Source: Byssochlamys sp. IMV 00236 (lineage: Eukaryota; Ascomycota; Eurotiomycetes; Eurotiales; Thermoascaceae). Taken from it: a stretch of DNA of 64,000 bases. The notes under the pieces were generated by a model. The model was not told where the DNA came from. It saw only the letters and a list, made by a program, of their open reading frames with translations, and did not search any database. Below, in pieces: positions 43,563 to 55,744 of the stretch; the first letter of the stretch is position 1, and each line of letters begins with the position of its first letter. A program made the translations under genes and the position numbers. The stretch is taken from assembly GCA_001931875.2 (NCBI GenBank), contig MSJH02000666.1:124001-188000 (forward strand), read 5' to 3'.

Positions 43563-45420
43563 CTAATAATATCGGATAGTAATTATCGGCCCTGTCAAGT
43601 GCACTTCAAATCTCGTGTTCATAGCCGCATCTCTTTCCTCATCCAAAGAGACGACTCTGGGGCCTAAGAGCGTTTGCTTGGCGATTCCGATCTTGCATCA
43701 CTAGTCCAAAGCGTCCGTGCATTAGGTGACCTAAAAGGCCGCTGGGCATGTAACCATTATTACGTCCGCCTGGCAATTGCTCTGCGGGGAACAGTTGTGA
43801 AGGTTTGATCTAATCGGAGAAAAGAAATCTAGCAGACCAGCGAGGAGTTCGGTCTTCGACGCTGCTAGATCTTAATGCGCCTATACCACCCGCATCCATC
43901 TCCAGGTAACTCGCTTATTCAGCATCGGTCAGGAGTCTAACTTCTGACCTTGGTCTCACTCGGGTGAACACTCAGAAGAGGAGCTTCCTTGGTTTAAAGA
44001 GTATTGTTACGTCGAGCTTGGGGTCACTTTCTGGTGGTTCAGGCGTTCCCAGTCCGATTATTCTGGATATAGGAGATCAGCTGATTCCGGCGGATCCGAA
44101 CTTTGAGCAACGAGTATCATCTTGCTTCTACTCATGATAAGATTCCTCTTGCAAACAAAGTCTACACTACGAGAGCAGAGTCAACGGTCGTAGGATAGAT
44201 ACATGGTATACCACATCATAAGTAATTAGCATACTTGAGAGACAGCCCTCGGGTAGGAACAACCAACGCCTGAGCGTCCGAATAAACAATCTCAGCCCAC
44301 GAGTAGCAAGATAACTACCTACCTAGTTAAGTTAACTCACTTGAACTGCTTTGTCATCATCGCGATGCTTGGCGCGGCTTTCGGAGATGGCCACTACTGC
44401 CGCCCAGATCATTCGATTATTTCCCTATTTCCCTTCAATGACATTCATAGTCTTACGAGGTCGCATTATTGTTACGTGGGCTGCGCCCAGCCACAGCTGT
44501 CAACATCAAGTAAGAGTCGGACGGGTTCGGTAGCTAGCACACATGGTTGCTCTCCCACGTACCCAGCCTAGACTGCACTCATCTCGCGCTATCATTGAAC
44601 CACCACTTGACAGCTGCTTGCACACTGCTGCCTTCCTCTAGGGCTTTGCATCAGCAGTTACCGTCTTCCAAGTTTCAGCTGGGAACTGAGCCAAGACTAG
44701 GGAAGGCTGGTGCTGTCTTGCGAAAAGCACCAGAAGCAAGTCCAATCTCGTTCTCCGTACTGGTCGAGTGTAGAGTCTCGACCATCGTACGCGAGGCAAA
44801 ATTGAATCCGCAACAATTGGACTGGACGTTTCAGATTCTCATCAATTCTTATAATATTATTATTCCCCTTCTTATCGAGGAAGCAGAAACATACTGCTTC
44901 TTCTGTGCAGGAGAGCCAGTCAGGCTGTTCTCCGGTTAATCCGACGGAGCCCCATTTATCCGTTATACAGCGTTTCTATCGTCGTCCATCTTGTTGCACC
45001 ATCTCCAGGATTTTCGATCACTTCCTTCCCGGGTCTTTCCATGCTGCTTTTCATGCCTAAGATTCGTTCACATTGCTTAGAAGTTGATCTGCAGTCATCG
45101 TTTCTCTGGCTGAACTTCGATCTGGGGCATCTTATCTGTGCCGCGACCCCCCGGTAGCACCCGGATCATACGTTGAGAGTGGACAGGCACAAGAAACTAC
45201 AGATTTGATGATTCGCCACGATCCTTGAGGGGTGACTCTGTCAAGATACGATCCTGTGGCTCATTGTACGCTTTGTGGGTACTGGTTATGTCTTTGAGTT
45301 GTTGATAACCCCATCAGAGTCATAGCAACGTTCTCTCAACTGGCACTTTTTTCTTATTTACAACTGAGTTCGACGTCTTTCAATTTCAGAACGACTAAGC
45401 AGTGTTTTCTTAATCGACGC
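43563..45420. other. Long 5' region of the coiled-coil gene at 45477
   Basis: Nearly 1.9 kb without a supported gene. A 130-codon plus frame at 44547-44939 has no recognisable features. The sequence may include a long 5' UTR, given that an upstream ATG precedes the next start. Confidence 0.4.
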
Positions 45421-45498
45421 ATGGAGGTATTAAAGGTTGGAAGCGGCTCAGTCACAGTTGGAGGTCCGTCACCGCGATGGACACTGGTCCACGATTAA
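45421..45498 (+). promoter_or_regulatory. Possible upstream ORF overlapping the next start codon
   Basis: An ATG at 45421 opens 25 codons in a different frame and stops at 45496-45498, that is 20 bases past the main ATG at 45477. If it is in the mRNA, ribosomes using it would bypass the main start. Transcript evidence is lacking. Confidence 0.35.
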
Positions 45499-47571
45499 GG
45501 CCAGGATGGGACGAGAATCTCACTACTACAGCCGGCCCGTTGACGAGCCGGCCACCTGACGCGACTATGAAGTCGGATCTCTCTGCACTACTTTTGGCAT
45601 CCACCTCTGCGGATCAGTCCCCGCAGGGGAAGATGCTACCATCATTACCGGGAATTTTTGACATTGATCGCGGGGCATTTGCCTCAGCTCGTCGCAGGCC
45701 ACACTCTGCGGCGGAACTAGAGCATCTCCAGCAACGTGAGGGAGATTTCCCCTCCCCTGTTGGACCTAGTCCAAAGCGGCCGCGGCTATCTTATGATTAT
45801 GAACTTGAGGCCAGCGCTCAGGGCATGGATCCCATGAACAAGGTATACCTCCCAAAACACCCTCATCCCTATGTTACCGCGTTCTCATCCGACTAATATG
45901 ATGATCCTCTTCCCCCTTTGAAGACGATATTATCCCGTGAAGGCACCATGCGGTGTGATAGTTCTCGACCGAATGCACTGGGAGATGGAACTAACAGATC
46001 TCAGAGTATGTTCTCGATGCGGAAAATTATAGAGAGCCGCCACGATACGAGCCACCAGTGTCTGGAATGCGCTCTGGTGAAGCCTTTGCTTCAGAAGGTT
46101 TTATCAGAAGTCGATTCCCTAGAAAATGAACTCCAGCGAGCTTCTCCACTAAGACACGGCCATTTTGCACGACAGGTGAAAAACTGAACGATCTACTGTG
46201 CGGATTTGACACCCGACTAATCATATATTCTAGACCTACGACTCTCAGGGACCGTCAGGCGGCTCGGGACAGCCTGATGTGGAAAAGCAATTGAAATGGG
46301 CAGCAACTGTTATCGAACGGTGTACTACCTTTGTAGGTGGGTTGACTGTCAGTCGATCCCAGCCAGTGCTCCCGTCGGGTAACCCACCCGCGTCGTCCGT
46401 CCAGCCACAAGTATCGTCGATGCTCGAGACCACCTCTTCTGAAAATCCAAAGAAACGTCTGGTGAATCAAGATCTTGACAAGAGCGATGTTCATCGACGT
46501 CACAGCGTGCCGACACGCCACGATACAAGATCAAATGAGCAAAGCTTTGCAATGTCTCGAGAAGGTGCTAACACTCCATTTTCGGATGCATATTCTCAAC
46601 CTGGGTTGCGCTCTCCCCATGGGCTGCTGTCGTCTCCTGCACCGTTAGCTCGTCTGCAATCACCGTCGCAGACTGGAATGTCTCGAATGCTCCCGTCACC
46701 GTCATCTGTCAACCTGCCGCCCACGAGTGCTCAGATACACCCCCTTGGCCCCTCGCCTGGCTGGAGTGTATCTGCTCATACGTCACATCTACAGGATCTG
46801 CAGCACCAAGTAAGCACGAAGACGTTAGCTATCCAGACCTTACAGCGGGAGCATGACAACCTCCTGGCGGCATACTCCCGTCAGCAGACGCGATGCATAG
46901 CGCTGGACAAGAAGACCAAGGTATCTGACAGCGAGATCAAGGCCTTGACCGAAGAGAAGATGAAACTCCAGAAGCGGGCTGAAGAGCTCGAGACCCAGGT
47001 GGAAGATCTAGCGAAAACAAAGGAGGAAGCACATCAACAGTCTGCGACAAGCGGAGCTCAATACATGCAGATCCTAGCTATGTCATCACGGTTGCAGTCC
47101 CAGAGCGCAGCCGATCTTCGGCGGTTCAAGCTCGAAAGGGAGGAATGGGAGCGGCAGAAGAAAGAACTCCTGCAAAGGATTGAGGAGCTCGGAGCCCTCA
47201 AACACGTGCTTACTGACGTGCGCCACTCTGCAACCGAACATGATTTGTCGACGGAGACGTTGGAGATACATCGAGTGCCGATATCACCTTCCTACCACAC
47301 GGATGCAGATGATATCCTCGCAACCACGTCACTGGACATTTTGCGGAAGGAAGTGCTACGACTTCGTAGACGCTGTCAAGAAATGGAGGGTGCGTTGAAA
47401 GGGTTGGATGATGAGGCAGAGCACTTCAGCGGTGCGCTGCAGCAGGCAATGAATCTGTCTGATCGCATCCGATCCCGGGCCCAGGCGGTTCTTGGACTGC
47501 AACGTCCTGGGACAGGTGCAGAGAAGGAGGAGCATTCCACCAGGTCTGGTATGATAGACAGTGAACGATAA
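45477..47571 (+). CDS. Uncharacterised coiled-coil protein
   Basis: Exons 45477-45842, 45924-46175 and 46234-47571 encode 651 residues. Intron 1 (GTATAC to TTTGAAG) is 81 bp, a multiple of three, and contains the in-frame TAA at 45894-45896 inside its GACTAAT branch region. Intron 2 is GTGAAA to TTCTAG with CGACTAAT. Residues 1-120 are Pro/Ser/Arg-rich. A short conserved-looking block follows (RHDTSHQCLECALVKPLLQ) with a Cys-x2-Cys. Residues about 235-390 are Ser/Pro-rich. From about 390 to 625 there is a strong coiled coil (EIKALTEEKMKLQKRAEELE, REEWERQKKELLQRIEELG, ILRKEVLRLRRRCQEMEGAL). I recognise no named family; a scaffold or regulatory role is only a guess from architecture. Confidence 0.82.
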
Positions 47572-48825
47572 CGATGGACGCACCATCACTGGCTCCTTGA
47601 GATGGGGTATGTATCAAGCCAGCCGTTTGTTTCAGATGACTTTCAAAAAAAGCATATCAAGTATTAATGGACCAGCGAATGTTGGTTATTTCCGAACCGG
47701 GCAGGATATATTGGCTCTGCACTTCTGTTGGATGTGAAATGGAATGGATATATTTTCTGATTTGAATGAGAGTTGAACTGGCATATAGTTATTGTAATGA
47801 GGCTTAGGAAGGCTTCTCTTTGATTTTGTTTTTTACTTCTTCCTGCATTGTTGTCTGGCGTAAGAGGTTGGTTCTATGGCAAGTCAATGTGGACTGGACC
47901 GGCATACCGAAGCAAAGAAGCATTCTTCGGTATCCTGTATATAACTTTTGCATCTCTTAAGAACAAACAAACTGTCATATACCTGAGACTAGAGTCTATG
48001 ATGATGACTTGAGGTCTAAACAAAATCTCCAGACATAGCTGGTAATGTTAACTGGCCACTGGACGATACGTGGATAGTTATATATATGTCCTCAAGAAAG
48101 ATGTGAACATGAACATGTATCTAAACGAAGCCAAGATACATCCATGGGATTCTGGCACGATCGAAGCTCGGCCGTTCTCAGCTTCTGGTTCGCCCGGTTA
48201 GTTGACGAGTTGCCGCTTGCCGCCTCTTTGGTGTGGCTGCCTTGTTGCCTGAGTTGCCCAGTCCATCTCCGGCTTTCCCTCAACTTAGAGCGGAATCAAC
48301 TAACTAACCTGAGAAACCGCCATCGCGTGTGTCTTTTCTTTCGTTTCTTTTCTTTCCTGTTTCTCGATCGGGTGGACCTGGATTGGAGGCTCCCTTTTTT
48401 TTTCTTTGGTTCGTATATCCCTGTAGCTCCCTTTGTTTTCTTTGCTGTGGGGGAGAGAGCGTTGTCTTTAGCTCCGTCACTACTTATCGATAACGGACAG
48501 CCGCTGACGCTGGTCTAAGTCTAAGCATCTTCCCCCGTCGTGCTTCCCCCCAAAGGATCCGACTTTCCAGTCTGTTGCAGCGTCCCTGTTTCGTTGTGAT
48601 CCTTCGACCATTGATTCGGGAGCACGACTGTATCCTGGAGAAGGACTGTTTGCCTCTGATCTTGACAGACCGCGAGGCGGGGTTTCTTGCGGTATCGTTG
48701 AGCGAAGCCCGGCTTCGGAGCTATCGTTGCAACGAGTGGCGCGCCGGAGGTGGAAAACGGTTGTGGTCCGATTCGAGGAGTGGGAGAACACTGGTCGGTA
48801 GTGAAATCGACCAGCACTGGTGATC
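47572..48825. other. Intergenic between coiled-coil gene and WD40 gene
   Basis: About 1.25 kb. It is T-rich around 48335-48440, which probably marks the pyrimidine-rich promoter and leader of the WD40 gene. Frames on both strands over 48480-48830 are short and mutually antisense. No gene is supported. Confidence 0.4.
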
Positions 48826-51800
48826 ATGAAGCCCTCATTATATGATCGCCTGCTCCGGCGGGAAACCGGGGAGACGTCCCACTATGCAGGTATACCGGGT
48901 ATCTATGGAGCCAGAGAGTGGATCGACGACTTAGATATCGTGAACGAACTGGGTGGTCACACAGGCTGCGTAAATGCCCTCAGGTAAGGTCCTCCGCAGT
49001 GGCCTGGTGTTGTTCCACGGCCTCCTTCTACTATCAAATCGTTGCAAATCCGGTTTTTCTTCGTTTCTTCCTTTTCTTGCTTTTTCCACTCGTCGATCTT
49101 CTACTGTCTTCCACTGCGATGGCTAGAATGAACTTGGGCTCTGACACTCAACCAGCTGGTCTCGCTCAGGGCGGTTGCTGGCATCGGGATCCGATGACCA
49201 GCATCTCAACATCTACTCTTACCAGCCCGACTCGTCGACCGCTCCATTTGCGCTGAATACGACTGTGGCTACTGGTCACTCCGCCAACATTTTCTCCGTG
49301 AAATTCATGCCGCATTCGAATGACCAGACGTTGGTCACGTGTGCTGGCGACGCGCAGGTTCGTGTGTTTGACATTGAATATTCCTCAGGAAATGGCAACG
49401 GAGCTGCTTCCTCGGCATTCGAGGCCTCTGCGAGAAGTCGCCGTTTCAATAACTTCTTCGCTGGAGCACGCTACCTGACTGCGGGTAATACAAACGCACG
49501 GGTCTACCGGTCCCACGCCGATAGGGTGAAGCGGGTCGTCACCGAGTCGTCTCCGTATCTCTTTATGACCTGTTCGGAGGATGGCGAGGTTCGTCAGTGG
49601 GATCTACGGCAGCCGTCGTCAGCATACCCTTCGCCGCGGGGTGGTCAGGGCTTCATGGCCTACAGACCTGGACTCCAGCATGACGACTCCAACGTGCCTC
49701 CTCCCTTGATATCTTATAAACGGTATCAACTGGACCTGAACACCATTTCCTGTTCCAGCAGTCAGCCACATTATATCGCGTTGGGAGGCGCTCACCTCCA
49801 CTGTTTTCTTCACGACAGGCGGATGCTGGGTCGAGATCTCCTCGTGGAGAAAGGCGACCCTGGTAGTCCGTCACCAGCACCGGGCACTCCGGAGGATGAG
49901 ACGATGGGACAGGCGACCAGGTGTGTCCGGCGATTTGCTCCGAATGGAAGGAGAAAGATGCGGCGCAATGACAATGGGCATATCACGGCGTGTAAGATCA
50001 GTGATGCCAATCCGAACGAGATGGTGGTCAGCTGGTCTGGAGATCATATCTACAGCTTTGATCTGATTCAAAGCCCCGACGCGCGAGAAGCGCAGGAGAG
50101 GGAGGAGACGTTGCGGAATGGCAACCATTCTGGGAGGAGGAGACACTCGAAGGACAGGAAGCGCAAGCGGAAGAAGACCTCGATGACCTCTCTTGACAGC
50201 GGTAACAGGCATCATTCCCGCATGCGTTCCGAATCCGACGAAGGTGATAGTATGTCATTCCGGGTACGCTACGGCAATGGGGAGTCGGAGGATATCCCTA
50301 TCCCCTCGCTTTCTCGTCGAAGCTCCGATACGCCAGAAGACGTCATGGAGAGGGCACGGTATTCTGTTCTCAACGAGGCCCAGCGCCTAAGCTACCGTAT
50401 TGCAAAGGCCCTGGTGAAGCTCCGGAAGACTTTGTTTTCACTCGAGGCTTCTGTGAGGGAAGCCGCGGAATCTCAACAGGATTCTGCAGATATCACCCCG
50501 TACACCGCATCTTTCACTTCAGCCCTAGGCTATGCGGCCTCTTATTTGCCGGAAATGGATGAGACCATTAGAACTTGGAGGTATCCGGTCAATCCGACGC
50601 CCGACGAAGTTATCTTCCAGCAAACTCTCCGTCGCAACAGGGAATCTACAAGACGGTTTGTACAAGCGGCAGGTACACTGGCCCGTGTCTTAGGAGGGCG
50701 GCTGCAGACAGCATCAGGCGGGGAAAGCCCCCAACTAGAGATGTTCAGGCAGATTGAACCCGCTCCGACAGAACACGGCATCATAGATTCAGAGTCCCAG
50801 TTTGGATATGACTTTTTGAAAGCGATTTTGCTTTGGCTGGAAGGCGACCGGCAGGCTCTCCTTAATGGTTTCAAGTATGATCCTGCGCGCAGGCGTGACA
50901 GAGCACGGTTTCCTGTTCCGCAGTCGGCGGGCGATGAAGCGATTGAAGAGATTCTAATCCCTTATCTCGAAGAACTGGCAGGATCAGCGCCTGTGGTCAA
51001 TGTGGATGCGTCGAGGTTCGAGCGTGATGAATCTCGCATTGTCTTTGACACTCAATCTTCAGCAGTGAAATCCTTTGCCAACGCCATAAAGATACCCCTG
51101 GAGGATCTTGACGGAGCGAGCGTGAGAGTGGAAGATGGCGAAGAAAGACCATGCCCATCAAATGTCCGTGCAATGGATCGCCGCGCAGCAATGAGATTCT
51201 GGGGTTTGAAAGTTGGCAGGAGTATTCTTATGCAAGCAGGTGACGGCGTGAATTTTGAGCTTGTGAATCGCGCTTTTGGTGGACTAAGAACTAGTGTCGA
51301 GGAGGATAAGGATGACGATGATGAGCGGGAACGAGTGCAGGAAGATATTGATCCTGATGAAGAGGAGGAGCCCGTTGAGGAAGTCCGTCTCATCAGAGGC
51401 CGCGCTTCTGCGGCTCGTCGAAGTTCGTCGCACTCCCAGGATACGTCCACTTCTCGGATGACCGCATCAAACGGTGGATCTTCTGCGGACTCTGGGCCGG
51501 ATGACGAAGTGGCTGCATTCTCTAGCTCTGATGTCGAGATGCCACAAGCGTTGCAGTCTGATGGTGATGATGAGGGAAACAGTGACGATGATCAAGGCGA
51601 AGAATCTGAGGACGGCGAGAGTGACCAGGATGACGAGGATGATGAATCTGAAGACGATGAGGACGAGTTAGAATCTGAGGAAGACATCTTCTTCAGACAA
51701 ACTGGTTTCCAAAGCAGCAGGAGAAGAGAAAACGTCCACCGTGATGTGCCCTGTTCGTCGCATACCAGGGTCTATCGGGGACATTGTAATGTCAAGACCG

Positions 51801-52504
51801 TCAAAGACGTGAATTACTTCGGATTGGATGATGAGTATGTGGTCAGTGGAAGCGATTCTGGTCATTTATTCATCTGGGACCGCAAGACCTCCAACTTGGT
51901 CAATATCCTTGAAGGGGATGGTGAGGTGGTCAACGTGATTGAAGGTAAGGAAGACGGCTCTGCCAGACTGAAACTTGATTTTTGATTCTTACTGATTTTC
52001 TCAGGCCACCCCTACGAGCCCACCGTTGCATGTTCTGGAATCGACAACACCATCAAGATCTTCTCTCCTGACAGACGAGCTCAGGGTGAAGCGCATGCAG
52101 GCAAGAATATTTTGGATCCTGACAATGCCGCAAACACTCTTGGAAGACATGGAGTTTCCGGTCTTGGTCTCAAGAGTCGCAAGCGGATGCAAGACAGCTA
52201 TCAGATCATGAGCCGAAACGACGTTGACCGACAGGGTGGTATGACGGAGGCATTCGTTACGGTATGTTTAAAAAGGGGAATTTTACCATAACAAGAATGC
52301 TAACAGCTTCTTCTATTGTATAGAGGAGTATGCTTTCCCGTCTAGCTGCAACTTTGAGGCAGCGACAGACCCTTGGTGGTATTGCTGCCCTCGGCGGGGA
52401 AGTGGGCGAAGGCACTACCATTGTTTTGGATGAGAATTGCACTGTAAGTCCTGCATTTTCCAGCTGCATTCTCAATCGCTGACACTGTTGTCCAGGTCAT
52501 GTAG
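48826..52504 (+). CDS. WD40-repeat protein, WDTC1/DCAF-like
   Basis: A probable substrate receptor or scaffold of the CUL4-DDB1 type, judging by resemblance to WDTC1/DCAF6. Exons 48826-48983, 49156-51944, 52005-52261, 52324-52443 and 52496-52504 give 1110 residues with matching phases. N-terminal blades include GHTGCVNALSWSRSGRLLAS, GHSANIFSVKFMP, HADRVKRVVTESSPYLFMTC and WDLRQP. A central basic spacer (GRRRHSKDRKRKRKKTS) and a helical stretch follow. Then comes a long acidic run (about residues 770-900, DDDERE to ESEDDEDELESEED) and C-terminal blades (VYRGHCNVKTVKDVNYFG, SGSDSGHLFIWDRKT, GHPYEPTVACSGIDNTIKIF), so the propeller is closed by its two ends. The last exon is only 9 nt (Val-Met-stop) and rests on a GTAAGT donor and a TGTCCAG acceptor; reading through instead adds a few residues. 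Confidence 0.88.
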
Positions 52505-53802
52505 TGGTCGTTTTCTTATATTCCCCGCTGGTCTTGGTAATACTTTCTCTATCTTGAGATGTTAATCCCAGAAGATAGAATCTTGTTCGGATCATGTCCC
52601 GCCACGTCTCGATTTAGGAGGACCTACCTGTTTCCATGACTGAATGTGTCCCATTTCCCTTCTGCCTTGTCATTTTCTTATCCAGGCACGTTTCAAGATG
52701 CATTATGGACACCAGTATCAAAGATAAATTGCATTCACGCCGCAACTACACGAAAAGATAGCATAGAACGATTGAAATAACATGTGAAAGTGATGCAGAA
52801 TGAGACACCTACTTTACAACCCCATATTTAAAGCTGTTTCTATTGCCCTCTGGCTCCTAATTTCTCCATCCTTACCTCCATCATCCTTAAACTTGGGTAT
52901 AATATGTCTCGGAGGATGTAACAACTCCTCGTCCTTTCCCTCCCACCAATCTCTTCTAGCTTCCACTTCCACTCAAACTTCTCCCTGTATGATTTCGGGA
53001 AGATATCCAGTACTTCAACGATCTCTTCAGGGCTCGCGGCTCGATATCCTATGATATTGGTACTGTACATTGTCGTCTCTTTTCGATGTTTATGCATTTA
53101 ATAGATCGCTGCGGTAGTGGCTATAATGAGCTCACCATGACATATGAGACAGGCTCGATTCGGCAAGAATAAATCGATTGAGATACTTACTTAGTCAAAT
53201 ATTGTGAAGTGATATTTATTGCATTATGTGCTCTACTAAAAGGAAAGGCGCCTTATAATACAAGTTAACATGAACTTTTGGCGGAATCACCAACTTAAGC
53301 TAATGTAAAGAGAACTATAATAGTGTACAGAGTAATTTGTAATTAGACTATGGAATTTCCAGCTATCGCTCTCCATATCTATGACGTGTATGCATATAGG
53401 TGAAGTTGAGTTGGTGGCTGGCTGAAGCCGTTCAGCGCTTGACTTATGCGATAAACAGGTTACTTTCAACTAAGTAACTTTAGCATATACTAAAAAATGC
53501 CTCATACATTATTTCACCTTCGCTAATCAGTTCGATCTCTTTGTGATCGACACCGCTAATAGATCCAGGATCACCGAAGGCTACGTCGTCATTTCCTGCG
53601 GGAAACATCGAACCCTATTTGTTTGTTCTTAAGTATACCCACTTAGCTGAACACAATATCTACTCAACATGAACATGTGGAGCTGAAAACATCCGGGTTA
53701 GTATCGTAGTATAAAGTACCCCTCTAACCCCTCTTCCACCTCGAGCATTTATCTGACTATCCCAAATAATAACTCATTTCGGAGTCCTCCTCACTCGCCA
53801 AA
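52505..53802. other. Intergenic with relic repeat A1
   Basis: About 1.3 kb at the left edge of the accessory island. It is AT-rich and contains repeat copy A1 (52979-53078). An 85-codon minus frame (52840-53097, with AASPEEIVEVLDIFPKSYREKF) covers the repeat and may be a remnant of an old coding sequence. Confidence 0.45.
52979..53078. repeat. Repeat A, copy 1
   Basis: About 100 bp that matches 54833-54923 at roughly 80-85 percent by eye, in direct orientation (both contain CTCCCTGTATGA, GATCTCTTC and CTATGATATTGG). Read on the minus strand both encode a similar peptide with the core SPEEI, EVL, FPKSYREK, so the unit may derive from a coding sequence. Confidence 0.7.
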
Positions 53803-54286
53803 ATGCTCAACGCAATTGACGTTCCATTTGACGCGTCCAAGTACGCATTCCGAACAAATTTTGATGGTCTCACCATTACCAACAACTCTTTTTCAGATCG
53901 TCTTGAGAATGCAAAGACAAAGTACCAGGATGCCCTCAAACAGTTCGAATCTGTGGATAAAGATGCACGGAAAGAATACAAGGACAGCAAGGACGAAGGC
54001 TTCACCTCTGATAACTTTGGAACTTGGGTGGTCCAGAACGTAAGTCCATGTTTAATCTTTACTGAGTATCGCAAGTCTGTGAAGATAGCATGTCTTAACC
54101 TTTCTACTCCACTCATAGTATCCCCAATGGAGTAATGAAAAGTCGATTCTGGAGGCCAGAGGTACCGAATTGACCCAAATTGCGATGGCTGCCTTTGGGC
54201 CGGCTTACCAGGAAAAACACCGAAAGGACCAGTCGGCTTTCAATAATGCAGCATACCAGGCAGGCCATCACCCCGAAATCGTCTAA
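53803..54286 (+). CDS. Orphan small protein, function unknown
   Basis: Exons 53803-54039 and 54119-54286 give 134 residues; the intron has GTAAGT and CTCATAG. The product is hydrophilic and mostly helical-looking (SDRLENAKTKYQDALKQFES, DKDARKEYKDSKDEG), with aromatic-rich segments (FGTWVVQNYPQWSNEKS, MAAFGPAYQEKHRKDQSAF). There is no signal peptide, membrane segment or domain I know. It sits intact between relic repeats A1 and B1, while the next two loci to the right are broken. It may be a lineage-restricted gene. Confidence 0.7.
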
Positions 54287-54504
54287 GGAAATAGGAGTCA
54301 ACCATATGCAGACAAGAGGCGATTGAATTGAGCTTGCTTGTGTATAGTGTATAGAGAAATAGAATTATCTGTTTCTATACGGATTTTTTTATTTTGTATT
54401 ATCAGGTGGTCTTGATGCCAGTCCTATTTTCTAGGTCATCGGTGCTTAGTGTGCCTTTCCTACGGTTTTGGCCGCGCCGTCGTAGAATCCCTGGTATAAT
54501 TTTT

Positions 54505-54830
54505 CCAAGTATGTATGTATATTACAAACGAGGGTGCCTCCAGGAGAATTTGACTACCTAGGTTATTGATAACCTCTAAATAATTATTGATAAGACTACT
54601 ACTCGTCTAGATTAGGTGATCAAGGTAGAAGCTATTTGAACCGCGGTTTTCTTGTACTTAAAAGAGTTGACCAAGCTTTCTAAACTTTGGGTAGCGTAGG
54701 CATCTTGAATTTTAGTGTTATATGCATATAGATTGTGTCAAGAAGATTATATTCTAATATCTCCCTTCTCTCCCTTCTCTCCCTTGATGATTCTAGATTT
54801 CGTTTTCCTGCTCTACTTTAGCTTCCTCAG
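54505..54830. repeat. Repeat B, copy 1
   Basis: Direct match to 57090-57400. The core 54562-54707 pairs with 57143-57273 and shares long exact strings such as ACTACTCGTCT, AACCGCGGTTTT and CCAAGCTTTCTAAACTTTGG. Differences in the core are almost all transitions, and in most of them this copy has the A or T. No coding capacity or terminal structure is visible. Confidence 0.8.
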
Positions 54831-54832
54831 AT

Positions 54833-54923
54833 TTCTCCCTGTATGACTTCGGGAAGTGATTCAGTACTTCTGCGATCTCTTCGGGGCTCGCGACTCAACA
54901 TTCTATGATATTGGCACATTGCC
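54833..54923. repeat. Repeat A, copy 2
   Basis: Second copy of the unit at 52979-53078, joined directly to the right end of repeat B copy 1. Substitutions between the A copies are again mainly C/T and G/A. Confidence 0.7.
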
Positions 54924-55186
54924 GTCTGCATCGAAGCTTCGATACACAGCCTCCATGCCGAGGCGCGAGAAAGCGGAACCGGAGGGGTCCTGAGGGAGGG
55001 TTACGAGGGTGGATAGTAATGGTGATTGAGTCGAGGGCTACAGTACAGTAGGTGGGTTTAGATACATGGCTGATCCACGTAACGAAGTCAGCGTAGGTTT
55101 GGGGACTTCCCACGCCATCTCTGAATACGGGGACGAATTAGAAAGAATCCAAAGAAAGTAAGTAGGATAAATAAAATAAAGTAAAA

Positions 55187-55250
55187 ACATACAACAGCAG
55201 GGATTCGCTGGTAGTTGCCTACCCAACTACTAACCTGCCGGCGTGTGGCT
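55187..55250 (-). pseudogene. Truncated 5S rRNA copy (3' half)
   Basis: The minus strand reads as the 3' half of 5S rRNA, from GAAGCCACACGCCGGCAGG to GAATCCCTGCTGTTGTATGT, about 64 nt. The 5' half is replaced by unrelated sequence. Relative to the full copy at 58757-58875 the GGGTGGGTGACCACC segment is changed at four positions, three of them to A or T. The downstream T-rich flank is also related to that of the full copy. Confidence 0.85.
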
Positions 55251-55744
55251 TCTCTACAGTTAGTAGCTCCCTAAGTGCCGCCTGGAGAAAGTAATCGATG
55301 GAATTGTCCTTTAGAATGAACATCTAGTCAATTAGAAGTCGTAACACATTTAACAGCAAGGGATTCCAAAAATATTCATGTATTCTCAAGTTCAGGAAAC
55401 TTCCTTCGTAAGTCACAGGAAAGATCAAATGAGTTATAACAAAGAAGCCTAAGTGTTACTAAGATAACATAGCTGCGTTCCTATCGCCACTAACGCATTC
55501 ACTCACTGCAACACTTCCCACTTCCCCCCATTCTGTTCTCCCAGCCACTTCGAGGGCTACTGTGCTGCTGTCAGGGCAAATAATTCGTACCAGCCGTTGG
55601 TCTCAACGGAAGTCAACTGACAACACCAACACGATACGCGTAATATCGTCAACATTCAAAGCCTCTGCAGCTATATTCTGCAAAATCCATCATCATTCAA
55701 TCCAATACTGCATTACGGTTTTTAAGAATACTCGAACTCGAACA

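Larger units (their letters stand above)
54287..55744. other. Repeat-rich intergenic segment
   Basis: About 1.5 kb of AT-rich DNA holding repeat B copy 1, repeat A copy 2 and a truncated 5S rRNA copy. The remaining sequence from 55260 to 55744 should include the promoter of the decayed gene at 55745. Confidence 0.5.

Noticed and set aside
45894..45896. In-frame TAA suggesting a pseudogene
   Set aside because: It lies in a well-formed 81-bp intron (GTATAC donor, GACTAAT branch, TTTGAAG acceptor) that keeps the frame.
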